Assembly: GCA_021464245.1 (NCBI GenBank)
Contig: JADCRB010000010.1
Coordinates: 4,897,816-4,961,815 of the forward strand
Reading direction: 5' to 3'
Origin: Carallia brachiata
Lineage: Eukaryota > Streptophyta > Magnoliopsida > Malpighiales > Rhizophoraceae
DNA: 64,000 bases
Position 1 is the stretch's first letter; each line of letters begins with the position of its first letter. Both the position numbers and the translations under genes were made by a program. The notes beneath the pieces are model-generated. The model was not told where the DNA came from, searched no databases, and saw nothing but the letters and a program-made list of their open reading frames with translations. Below are positions 11,001 through 27,080 of the stretch, one piece after another.

Positions 11001-14000
11001 GACAATCATAAAAATGGTTAAGGGGCCTTACGAGAAGGAACTCGTGTATGGCATCAATCATGGGCTGGTGGTGAGCAAATATTAGAAACTTGCAACCTGC
11101 CTGTATGGAAAAAATGCAATAATTTGGGAAAGGAAAATATGCACAATAAGCCAGAGGAGATAAACTATAAGTCGTAAAATAAAAGACATTCATAACTACT
11201 ACTGGGGACACCCAATGCAAAGATCGTGTTAAATAAACGACTTGCTGTTGATTTAACAAGGCACTATGGATTTGAGAGCTATCACTTTCAAAGATGATTC
11301 ATTTGGATGTAATTTAGTTGATTGACCAATTTGAACCATTTTAAGAATGTAAAACTCAAGTTCATTGCTAAGGCCAAAACCAAATCCCAACATATCACTT
11401 CTAACAATTTGATAGAGCTTCTACATTGTTAATGCAAAGTGCCAGATCTGACGTTTGGAGTTTATTAACTTCTATATATATATATATATGAGATAAATAT
11501 CTTTCAAGTGCATTATTCACAGCGTTGACTTTTATTATGAGCTGCAAACTGCAAATAGGGATGGCCAAAGTACAGAATAACAAGTAGAGAAGCAAACTCA
11601 AGCACATGTATTAATAAGCATTAACCATTGCTTGACCAAATCATTCACGGACGGAATGTGATGTAGACAAAGTCGATAGAATTTAGTGATTTGGGAAAGG
11701 CTTGTTTGCCAGGCATTCTCTCTTTCTTCTCTTTTTCTAATGTGCAGTGTCCCTTCTTTTATTCTTTGCCTGACGAGATAGATAACCCCACATTGCTATC
11801 CAAAGTTTCTGATACAGCCCCAAGCTTAAACTCTTCAATCTTCATTTCACCTAGGAACCTAGTGGTCCTATTCCAATCTAGCAAAACCTAGAATTATAAC
11901 TTTTCCCTAACCTCACCCATCATGAACCCACAAGTAGGCAGACCTTTATATATGTCCTACCTCAAAGCGCCTTCACGTGCGCATATTATTTATCCAATTA
12001 ATCACCAAAACCAAGAGGAAAAATAAAATGCAATGAAAGAGGAGAAATTACAAGACTAGACAATAAAGGTACCTCAACGACAGTTCCCAAATAGTCTAGA
12101 ACAGCTGGTATCTTGGCTTCGGCAGAGTCGGTATATATCTGAATTCCACAGAGTTAGCAAGCACCGCAGTAACCCAGTCAGGGAGCAAAAATAACAGACT
12201 CATTAGAAAAAATGTCATTATGATTAAACCAAACCATTTAGCTTGTACACAGGGGGGACAAGTGGATGAACAGTTCAGCTTGAACAAAAAGGGCCAAATT
12301 GGCACCAATAAATGAATTTGAAGAATATTAAATACCTTATTAATAAGATTCTTCTCACAAAATTTGAGTGATTCAAGCTCTTCTTTTGATGTGCATGCCT
12401 TTATTTTGCCTTTTATCACATCCAACTACAAAATAGAAAATGAGACAGTAGCATCAGAAATTGTTTTGGCTACTTGGGAAAAAACTGAAGCTTCAAGATA
12501 GAAAATTGAATGTGAAGCAGGTTCAGAAAACAGATCACCATCAGAAGTTAACTTACTTCACGGAATAAAGCATTGATTTGTTTCATGTCTTTGTCAGCAA
12601 GTTCTAGAAAGACCTGAGAATCAGTTTAACAGAATCTAAAATGCTGCGCAGGATACAGATCAAAAATAACAAACAAAATTCCATATTTCATCTACGATAT
12701 GCCCCCAAACAATGACGCAGGTGATAACTAATTTCCAGGTTCCAGCCTCCAAAAGAAATTTTTGGATTGGGTAGCTAATTATTCTGGAAAAGAAAACTAC
12801 TCATATATACAAACAAATAATTCATGGAGCTGATCTTCAAAAAAAATCCCACAACCTAAGCTTTAATTTTCATTCAAAATTCTCCTCGAAGAGTCTGATA
12901 TGGTTCCTGTGGTTAAGAGGCTCTACTTCGTTTCACAGCAGAAACCAAGAACATTAATTACATGTGCCACGGAAACCTTATATATTTTACAATGAACAGA
13001 ATAAAAAAGCACATGGCAACAAATCAACTGTTCATTAAACAAGTGATACCTACCTGCTGCCTACGTTTGGCAGGAAGCTCAGAAAGAACATCCCTTTTAA
13101 GCCTACGGATCATGATGGTTGCCTTCATCAAGCTGTGCAATTCTTCATGGTTACTTGCACCTTGATAAACTCCAAAAAATCCCTAAAGTTTGATCATCAT
13201 TTGTTGAATGCTAACAGAGTTATCAAAACTATAGGATTTATGAAAAGAGATTTTGACTTACCCCCTACAATATCGGTTACCATATTCATGGACATTCTTG
13301 TACACAGCAGGGTACAAGGCTTCAAGCTGCAAAGGATAACCATTACAGTAACTCCAAAGGCTTGATATTCATATGCTCTCTAAAATAACACTCAAATGTA
13401 CCTGCTTAAATAGCTCTATTGGTCTGGATAAAGCTGGAGTTCCACTAAGCAATATTGCATATTGAGCTTTCTGAAATTAAAAGCATTTTCAGTTTGCCAG
13501 GAGAACACACAAGTGCATGCAAGTGGGGCATGTGCTTGATATGTTTCTGTGTGAAGATGTGTGTTATAGTGTGCAAATATGTGTCTCTGTCCAGGGAAAG
13601 AAGGGCAGGGAGATGCTTACCACATCACAACAACTCCCATTACTGGAATGATCCTTTCACATCTCATATAAAATGAGTGAGTCATTATCATTTGCATAAT
13701 TAAACTGCCTATTTGACATTCAATTTCTACAGACACACTTAAATATACTTGATGTTCACAAGTTGTATAAACTACAATTGAGCAACCGATGTCTGCAACT
13801 AAAGAAAATCATGCATTAAAAAATCTGCAGGATTATGAATTACAGTTATGCATCATGATAATGTAGGCATGAGATATGCAAAGATGTAGATTTTATTAAA
13901 AAAGGACCTTTATAATTGGAAGGGAGGCAGTTGTCCTCTTTGCTTGAGCATTCTTCAGAAAGTGAGACTCATCTGCAATCACAACCTAAAAAAAACTATT

Positions 14001-17000
14001 TCATTGCATTGACAAGAAACATCAGTACTATGAAGAAAGAAAAATTTTAACATGCATGAGCATCTGCAACAAGATACAAATAGTGAAAAAAAAGACAGAC
14101 ACCTAAATCAAGATTCGATCATCATTCTGGCATATTATTTAGCCAATAAACAGTCAAAAGTTCTGCCACAATACATTGTAATCCTTGGATTCTTGCCATG
14201 CAGTTGATTTTCAAAGAGTATTTCTTTTAGAGATCTAAGTGTTACATTTGAAATAGAGCTGGGTTATACATTGATTTAATTACAGAGAGATAATATCATT
14301 AGCATTGCAGCACAAGTGAGCTTGAACTACCAGTAACATAACAGTGCCACTGTTATGACCAAAGCCAGTAGCCATTTGCAAATTAAAGGGTGCCTTTCTT
14401 TTTGTGATTAAACCAGCATATTACTGTTTCTATCCATTAGAACACTTGGTTAACATCTTTATTCTTGTAAAAAGAGTAAAAAAAAAAAAAACTATCAGGA
14501 AATTTCTTTCAGAAAATGGCTAAGCTACAAGTAACGTGGGAAAAAAGGAAATTCCACCTTTTTTTTTGGATCACATTATTCCCAAAACAAATCATGATTT
14601 GTGTGTTCTTTTACATGTTCTATTACATGTTTTTCTAACGATGTAGCATTCACCAGACTAATTACAATCTTCAGCATACAATTGTGCTAGATTTCCTCTT
14701 CCTCTTATCAGTTACTTTTTTGTTCATAACCATCACTTTTTCAATTATACTTCCTATCTTCATCTACCTTCACATACTAAATTTCCAAGCAGAACCTTCT
14801 CTCAACTTACAACAAAAATAGCTCCCCCAGGAAAATAAGAAAGCAGAAAATAATCTTATTTGATGTAGCCAAAAACTCAATAGGTTAACATGCTTACCTT
14901 AAAATCCGATTCCATCAGCACATTCTGTAACTTGGGAACCATATCATAGGAGATAATATTGAATAGGCCATCAAGATGAATGGCACCCTTGGTGCTTGAA
15001 GACACTATCATGAAACCACTTCTATTTGATCCACTCCATTGTGATAAAACAACCTAATAGCCTTAAATTGTTAGGGAAGCAGAAAAAAGGACAGATAAAG
15101 TTCCAGCAAAAAGTTTACACAAAAAGAAAAGGGAAATAAGGCACAAGATCAGGAAAAGTAAGCACAACAAATTGAAAGAAAATAATGAAAATGCAGAAAA
15201 GCAACTACTCATTTGAATTACCAGTATATCTGACGAAGAAATATTTAACCATTGTTGAATCATCTGCAGCAAAAGAAGAATGGATAACTTGAGGGAAATG
15301 CCTTCCAGAAAATTTGAAATAGGTGCTGCATATAATGCTTACTGAAGCCCAATGTAAGCGCAAGGAAGATGGGGTTAATATAAGAACTGGCCAGGAGTCA
15401 CAAAGGCAAGCAGTTACGGCAATAGCCTGAGAAGAATAGAAAAAACCATAAATTCCAAAAGCGTGTTGGTAATACACTAATAGCAATTTTAGAATGAAAA
15501 AACAGTCACCCATAGTCATTTCTGCAGAAGCTGGACCTTAGATGCTCCAAAAGTCATATTTTACCAAATTAGACATAGATTGCTACCCCTCACAAAACTC
15601 CCACACAGTTCAGAGCTAAAATTGATATATCTAACAAACCGAAACAACTACAATACATACTGACCAAGTCAATGTGTAACAAAATCAACTTATATCCACC
15701 TGTTATACAATAGCTGTTTTAGCGCATTACTTCAATCCTTTACAAAGGCATAGAACAGAACAAAGAGGGATTAATGATCTGAACTTGAATTGTCAGCTAG
15801 GTATTCCTCCAAAACAATAACATAGTTCTCCAATATTTCAAAACCAGGTAGGCGTTCATAGTGCGTAAAGTTATCACTTAGTGGATTCATGATAATGAAT
15901 TCTCAAAGAAACACCATACATAAAATAGAGAAAACAGATACACAAAAGAACAATTCTCGCCTGTAAAGTCTTTCCCAGTCCCATTTCATCTGCTAGGAGG
16001 ATGCGCCCTCCATGTTGTAATGCAAATCTAAAAGCAAAACATTAAAGAATTGACTAAAGCAAAACTATGCATACCACAAGCAAAACTATGCATACCACAA
16101 GAAGCTTACACCACAAGCAAAACTATGCATACCTTACACCTTCTCGCTGGAAAGGAAGAAGCTTTGACTCAATACAGTCAGGTATCCTGTCATACCATTC
16201 TTGTGGCAGAAAGGAATTTCAGAGGCAGTATGCCAAAAAGTAAAAAGTATTTAGAACAAGTTTGTACCCAGTGAGATCCTAAGAGAAGAAAAGGAAACGT
16301 GCCTTCTATTTTATAATGGCAATAATGCAAAAGGCTTTGTTCTAATACTCGATCAATTATAGAATTCATTAGACCCTAAGACTTCAACCACCTCTGAATT
16401 GTCCCATTTTCTACTCTCTATCTCCAAAAGGCTCTCATCAGTTCTACATTTAAACAGCAAGCTTTGGCCATATGTTACAAAATCCAACATAAACTGAGGG
16501 AACAAGAAACAGCCATTTAAAAGTGACTCTAACGTAGCCTGATGGTCGAGGATAATTTCATGTTCATGATTTAAGAATTTACCTCTAAGATCTTGTACGG
16601 CAGAAGCAGTAGTGATAGCACGTTGCACCAAAGGATCCAAGTTGTCTACCTGAAAAGATTATGTCAGAAACTTATGATGGAGCTTATGTCATGAAATAAT
16701 CCAATGGAAAATTTATTAGGAAAGAAAAACTAACGAGAAAAAATTAAAAATTTGTGTGCATGTGCAAGCAATGTCACATAACCAGGAAGTTATTCTGCCG
16801 AAACATAGGTACTTATAAGAAAAAGGGATGGAGAACCAATTTTTAAGAAACAACTTAATGTGTTTCGATAAAACTTTATAACAGACATATCACCAATCAT
16901 AATTGTTAAAAGAAAAGGTCATCACCTCTATCTTGTAGCCAGATATTTCATTGAAGGCTTTTTCTGCTGATGACAAAGAATCTACTGGGAATATCCATAG

Positions 17001-18133
17001 CCTATCGGTGCAAAAGAAATGAAAAAGCTAAGGCTGCAGTTCAAAACAATTCCATGCGTACGTACAGTAAGCGCATATTACTCTAAAGTATCTAGAGCAA
17101 TATACATAGATAAAAGGTGGATAACTAGATAGACAGAGGAATGGGAAAAGGGGGGAGAAGGAGACCTCTCTTTTGCATTCCACGCAGCTTTAGGGACCTT
17201 GCGGACGGCAGCCACTAGTGCCTAGTGCATCAAAAAGCACAAATGATCATAAAGAAATCAACTTTACCAAACTGCAACCTGTTTACATTGAACAACCATA
17301 AACGAGCAGATAGAATGCACTACCGGATCATATAAAAATTTGGCAGCAACATTTCCACTGGCATGAAGAATGAACTTCACAGAGAGTGTTTGCCATCCTT
17401 TTGAGCTTTCTTCTTGTCAAACAAAATACCAGAGCACATCCCCAGAAAAAATAAATAAATAAGCCAGAAAAAAAAAAATCAAAGCCACATGATAATGAAT
17501 TAATGGTTGCAAGTTGCAACCATGAGAAAGCAAATAGCTGATGGCAAGCAAAGCATATAAACCCCATCAAAATCTTAGAACTGGCAATGATAAAGGGAAG
17601 GAACCTCCAAAGAAAAGTTCCAATTATACAAAAGCTCCACGCATACAACCAAATCACACAAAGAGCATAAACAGTGAGTTGGACAAAGAATATAAAGGAA
17701 CTGACCAGACTTTGCAATGGGTGTAACTGAGGCCGGTAGTGAATTGTGCTCAGGAGCTGACGAGTCCACCTGAAATAGGACACTAAAAAATTAGTTTAAC
17801 AACCCAATTTAGATGAACCCATGTTTGCCTGAGTGCCAAGATAAGAAAAGAAACAGCCCCTTCTTAAAAGGGAAAAAAAATAAATTTAAAAACAAGAAAA
17901 GAAGAGAGCTTCACCTTGTAAGAAGAAGAATTGGAGTTGGGTTTGTTGCTGCCATGAAGAATAGGCTGATTTTGATTCAAGAAACTAGAAGAAGAAGAAG
18001 AAAGGTTGCATTGTTGCTGCTGTTTTTGTTGTAGTTGTTGTTGCTGTTGAGCTATCTTCTGTTGAGCTTCTCTTTCAAGAAAGTCGAAATCTTCTGCGCT
18101 TAAACCCCAGTCGTCGTCCTCCTCTATTTCCAT
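8051..18133 (-). CDS. CHR18: SNF2-family DNA annealing helicase, SMARCAL1/ZRANB3 type (CHR18-like)
   Basis: Twenty-four exons on the minus strand, about 696 residues: 18133-17915, 17769-17706, 17412-17324, 17221-17166, 17001-16926, 16649-16583, 16199-16133, 16027-15961, 15426-15343, 15263-15222, 15053-14898, 13985-13908, 13470-13402, 13326-13262, 13182-13054, 12613-12557, 12425-12336, 12138-12073, 11100-11032, 10959-10855, 10734-10609, 9614-9556, 9440-9404, 8203-8051. An acidic, Gln-rich N-terminus precedes a HARP-like segment ([19 protein letters not shown]). Next come helicase motif I ([11 protein letters not shown], about residues 224-233), DESH box (334-337), LLSGTP, and motif [13 protein letters not shown]. 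These proteins rewind ssDNA bubbles and restart replication forks in the nucleus. Intron 8 starts with GC. A PIP-box-like QKTLHSFM lies near the C-terminus. Exon 14 to exon 15 is out of frame by one base (see findings), so the gene is either broken or mis-sequenced there. Confidence 0.9.
16059..16133. repeat. Short repeat (21-base unit) copying the exon 7 splice donor
   Basis: The unit gcaaaactatgcataccacaa occurs at 16059-16079 and 16080-16100, and its first 17 bases recur at 16117-16133. On the coding (minus) strand each copy contains GGTATGCATAG. The rightmost copy is the real 5' splice site of exon 7 in the helicase gene; the other two lie inside intron 7. Confidence 0.8.
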
Positions 18134-21100
18134 TTCTCTCTCTCTTTTTTTCCTCTCTCTAGTTTTTTCTTTTTTTGTTTGTTCAATTTCAATCAGAGAA
18201 CAAGATCAAGAACCGCCATTTGCTGTAATGCTTGGCTCTTTCGTGCCAATTTGGGACAATTTTTTCATCTTCCCCCTCTTTTCTTTTTTTCTTTTTTTTT
18301 TTTTATTGATATCTCTTTATTTTTCTTGATTTCCTTGGCGTGAATGAATTGATTACTTTATTTGAGTCACTCACTCAATTAATGGCCAAAGCAAGAAACA
18401 ATTAAAATAAATTGTATAGAATTAATAAAACAGTATACTTTTTTCCAATTTATTTTGTATAATTATATTATTATTTATATTAATTTAGTAATTATACTGA
18501 ACTTTATTATTATTATTACTGAAAATGTTTTTCCTATGATAAAAAAATGAGTGTTTGGGAATTGAGTTGCACGACTTTAAAAGATATTTTATATTTAACA
18601 GTTTTTCAAAAACTTAAATTGCAATTAACCTACTAATCACTGCAAACAATCCAAAACAACAGAACGGTTGCATACGATTTAAAACGATTTGAGTCATGAC
18701 TTATGTCTTTTGTTTTGTTTTGTTTTGTTTTCTTTTATAGTGTACGAACTCTTTAATCCGCTAACTCTAGATTTTTGTTGACAAGTGAAGAAAATTGCAC
18801 TATTTTATACGAAGAGGCTCTAAACCAAAGCTTTACAGAAGCTTAAAAGTGGTAAGTGAATCTTTTAAGGAACACCTAGTACATAAAATTTCACCAAACA
18901 ATGACAATTAAAAAAGGCCTCCAATTTTTGAGACTAAACAATTTATAAACTTTCTATCTCCAGAAAGCTAGAAAAAAATAAGGTGATGTGGTAACATCTC
19001 GAAAAATTATCAAGTTAGTTTTTAAAATTTTTAGTCTGCATCCAAACTGTTAACGATAGTTTCAAAAATCATTAAGTTTTTTTCTTTTTTTAGTTTTGGT
19101 GGATGCCAGTTTCGACTAATTGGATTTAATTGTTTTTGATGAGTTGGATAGTTTGTGAATACTTCTGGATAAAAGGAAGGAAACCAAAAACAAATATGAA
19201 TTATTTACGGTTGAATCTCGCGCTTTATGTGAATTTAATATTTTTTTTTACATAATTTTTACTTATTTTGTTTAATTTTTAAAATTTAATTTTGTAACTT
19301 TTTCCAACTTTAATCAGTTTAGCACCATTTAACGAGTCTCGTGAACAATTTTAAATGTACAAATAAAACTGTAAAATTTTTGTATACGCCCAACAAGCAT
19401 CCAATATAGTTCTCCATTTACGTGGTCTCCACTACGTAGAGCAGAGCAATAATGTAATTCTTTTGTAACATTTATTGCCCTCTAGGTGCCTCGTCAAAAA
19501 ATCACAAAAATGGAAATGAAAAAGATATAATAGGATTAACAATTTGGGCAAATCCTTCATTATAACTAAAAACAGAGCACTCTTTGGCTCTTCATTCATG
19601 GAACTTGCGCCCATGAAATTGAATATTATAAGAAGTTCCAAGTTTTCTCCAAATCTACTTTGAGCAGCATTTGGTAATATGTGATAGGCATAGATAACCT
19701 TTTAGAAGCTTCTAATCCACCACCACCAACATAAAAGATTCAAAAAAAATTTGGAAGCTTAAGAGGAGAAAATGCTCAAATTACAGATGATTTTGGAGAA
19801 TTTCAATCATTTCCAATTTGGAGAAGCCAGTTGTTCCTTCAAAATTTTTACAGCCTCCATGGTGTCGTCTTGCATTTGACCAATAAGAAGAGAAACCATA
19901 AATAATATTTTGACGTCAACACTGCAGCACTCTTGATTCGTGATGTTCACATGAAGAAGGTTGCATAAGAAAAAAAATTCAAACCAAATACTCAAAATTT
20001 AACAAAGAACAAAAATATACCTCTTAAACATGGAAATGAAAACTCTTTTAGCTCTCTTTTCCCTAAAAAGGCAAAATGCAAAAATTAAGAACAGGAAAAA
20101 AGGGAAAAAAACTAAAAGGGCAAAAAATGTGCCAAGAGAGCGTCCCAAATGAGAGGAAAAAAAACGAAAAGAAAGTCAGTAGATTATCGGTTGAATAATC
20201 GACATTAGATTCCTTAGTCTGTCGCTTCATTGTTTGAGAGATGGAAAAGTGTGAGAGATAGAAGCAACTATTTAAATACCAAGCAAGGGCATGGAAATAG
20301 AAGAGCAGTGATGCAATTATAGGACATTGGCAAAAACGGAAGCATTTGTTGCTCCACTCCTCCAAAAAGACATATTTGTGGCATTGTTGGCTTATTCTTA
20401 GGATAAATATTTTTCGATTATCTTATTTATCTCAACTCAAAAGTAAATATTCAGCATTAATTCCATAATTATACCATAAATACTATAGTAATTGAATTAT
20501 AATGAAAAACATTACTTATTGCAATTAAATTTTTAGCATTAAGTTTTTTATTAAATTTTGCTAGCAACTCATTAACTCAATTATAATCTTATTAAAAATA
20601 ATTGAAAAAGTAACAAATTAAGAACTTAAAAGAAAAATTATAATTTTTTCTAAACTTGTCACGTGGCAGCATGATTTAAAGAGAAGCTTTCTCTTAACTT
20701 TCCTTTTATGCTAATTAAATAGATAAATTTTGAGTTAAATGCATTGGACCTTCATTTAGTTTGCTTGTCGTATGTTTTATCCCCTTTAATTTTAAATTAA
20801 ACATTAAACCGCCAAGTGATTTGTAATTTTGGCAATTCACCTTATGGACATAATTCTATTAAATTTATTAATAAAAATTGGTCAAAATAGCATCGTCTTA
20901 TAATTGTTAACTTTTTTTTCTCAACAAAAATTATACAAATATATCAAATATTTAAAATCTTTTAAATTGAACTTCTAAATACACCTGAGTTGCATTTTAT
21001 GCTCTATCCATGATAATTTTTATTTTCAGTGTTTCGCATGTTATTATAGAGGTGTTTGAGATATTTTTTTCCTAAACTTTTACATGAAAATATGATGAAA

Positions 21101-21262
21101 TCTCCGCAATCACAAAACAACATAATTTTAACTAATTTATTAAATCTTATTAATAGATGAGTTATCGAAATTTAAAACTACATGGGGCCTAATCTCTAAG
21201 TTGAAACTTCAGGGAAGTGAAACACATAAACAACAAACTATACGGGGTTGCGTACATTTAGG
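18134..21262. other. AT-rich intergenic region upstream of the helicase gene
   Basis: The first few hundred bases must contain the promoter of the minus-strand helicase; a CT-rich leader lies at 18131-18180. The rest is low-complexity AT-rich DNA. Minus-strand frames at 19807-19995 and 20063-20365 have some codon-like character but no family I recognise and no matching splice structure. Confidence 0.45.
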
Positions 21263-22340
21263 GTCCATTTGGAGACGCTGTCAATTTTTTTGTTTCTGTT
21301 TTTTTTTTTTTTTTTTGCTGTTTGTTAAATTTTTGTGTTTATTCCTGTCAATTTTTGTTTGTTTTTATAAAAATAAAAAAGTAAATAGAAAAAGAAATAG
21401 TGAGAGAATTAGTAAAAAGAGTATAAATAGAGAGAGAAAAATGGGAGAGAGAGAGGGTAGAATGAGAATGAATAGAGAGAATAGTAGGGAGAGAAAAAGG
21501 AGAGAGAAAGAGAGTAGAAAGAGAATGAGTAGAGAGAAGGGAAGAGAGAGAAGGGATAGAGAAAGAATGAGTAAACAGAATTGTAGAGAGAGAAAAATGA
21601 GAGAGAGAGAGTAGAGAAAGAATGAGTAAAGAGAATGATAGAGCGAGAAAAATGCGAGAGAGATGGTAGAGAGAGAATGAGTAGAGGGACTAGTAAGGCA
21701 AGAAAAAGGAGAGAGAGGATAGAGAGAGAATGGTAGAGCGAGAAAAAGGAGAGAGAGTGTGGATAATAAAGAATGGTAGAGAGAAGAGAGAGAGAGAGGA
21801 GAGAGGGTAGAAAGAGAACGAGTAGAGAGAATGGTAGAGAGAGAAAAAGTAGAGAGAGTGAGTAGAGAGAGAATGGTAGAGAGAGAGGGTAGAGAGAGAA
21901 TGAGTAGAGAGAATGGTTGAGGGAGACAAAGGAGAGAGAGAGAGTGGGTAGAGGGAGAATGAACAAAGAGAATGAGAGACAGAGAAAAAAGAGAGAGAGA
22001 ATGGTAGAGGTAGAAAAAGAGAAAGAGGGTAGAGAGAGAATGAGTAGAGAGAGAAATAGTAGAGAGAAAAAAAATACAGAGGGATAGAAAGATGATGAGT
22101 AAAGAGAGATATGGTAAAGAGAGTGGATAGAGAGAGAAAAGATTGTAAGAGAAAATATATAAAAAAAATAAAAGAAAATGTGAAAGCTATGTTTTATTGT
22201 TTTCCTAGTTTATTTTTTTTTTAAAAATACTTTTAACTTTTTAACAAAAAACAGAAAATAAAATCAATACAAAAAATGTATTCTGTTTTTTTGTGAAAAA
22301 TAAATAAAAAACAGAAAAGTTAATTCATACCAAACAAGAT
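21263..22340. mobile_element. Possible MITE-like element carrying a GA-rich array
   Basis: The block opens with GTCCATTTGGAGACGCTGTC and closes with the roughly inverse CATACCAAACAAGA. Both ends continue into T-rich (left) and A-rich (right) arms containing TTTCTGTTTTTT or its complement. 'TTTGG...CCAAA' termini are common in plant hAT-like MITEs. The inverted repeat is imperfect and no target-site duplication was established, so this is a tentative reading. Confidence 0.35.
21385..22165 (+). repeat. ~780-bp polypurine (GAGA) tract
   Basis: The plus strand is almost only A and G with scattered T and very few C. It is built from degenerate units such as agagagagaatgagtagaga and gaatggtagagagagaaaaa. 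The long minus-strand frame over it is low-complexity Ser/Leu/Phe and is not a gene. Such a tract can form triplex (H-DNA) and is a binding substrate for plant GAGA-binding (BBR/BPC) proteins; that activity is inference. Confidence 0.85.
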
Positions 22341-22454
22341 TTTAATGTTTATATTTTTTTACATTTAAATTATTTATTAAATATAAATATATTTTATTGT
22401 GTAATTTTTCTCGTCCGGCTCAGACCCCCCCCATTGCGGGCGTCCGGGACTTTT

Positions 22455-22505
22455 GGGGGGCGGGCGGGGGGGTGGGGGGCGACGGTGGGGTTGGGTTTGG
22501 GGTGG
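22455..22505 (+). other. G-quadruplex-type G-rich run
   Basis: Consecutive G runs of 6, 3, 7, 6, 4, 3 and 4 bases are separated by 1-4-base loops. This exceeds the usual four-G3 definition of an intramolecular quadruplex. A run of eight Cs occurs just upstream (22425-22432). No gene is attached to it. Confidence 0.7.

Positions 22506-27080
<4,575 letters not shown>

Noticed and set aside
16050..16140. Short direct repeats considered as a possible CRISPR-like array
   Set aside because: Three copies without unique spacers inside a plant intron; a local duplication, not CRISPR.
19807..20365. Minus-strand frames including one ending in a plausible helical segment
   Set aside because: No recognisable family, no consistent exon structure, and strongly T-rich sequence between; insufficient to call a gene.
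21409..21966. Long minus-strand open frame rich in Ser, Leu, Phe and Tyr
   Set aside because: It is the translation of the polypurine tract; low complexity with no start or splice context.
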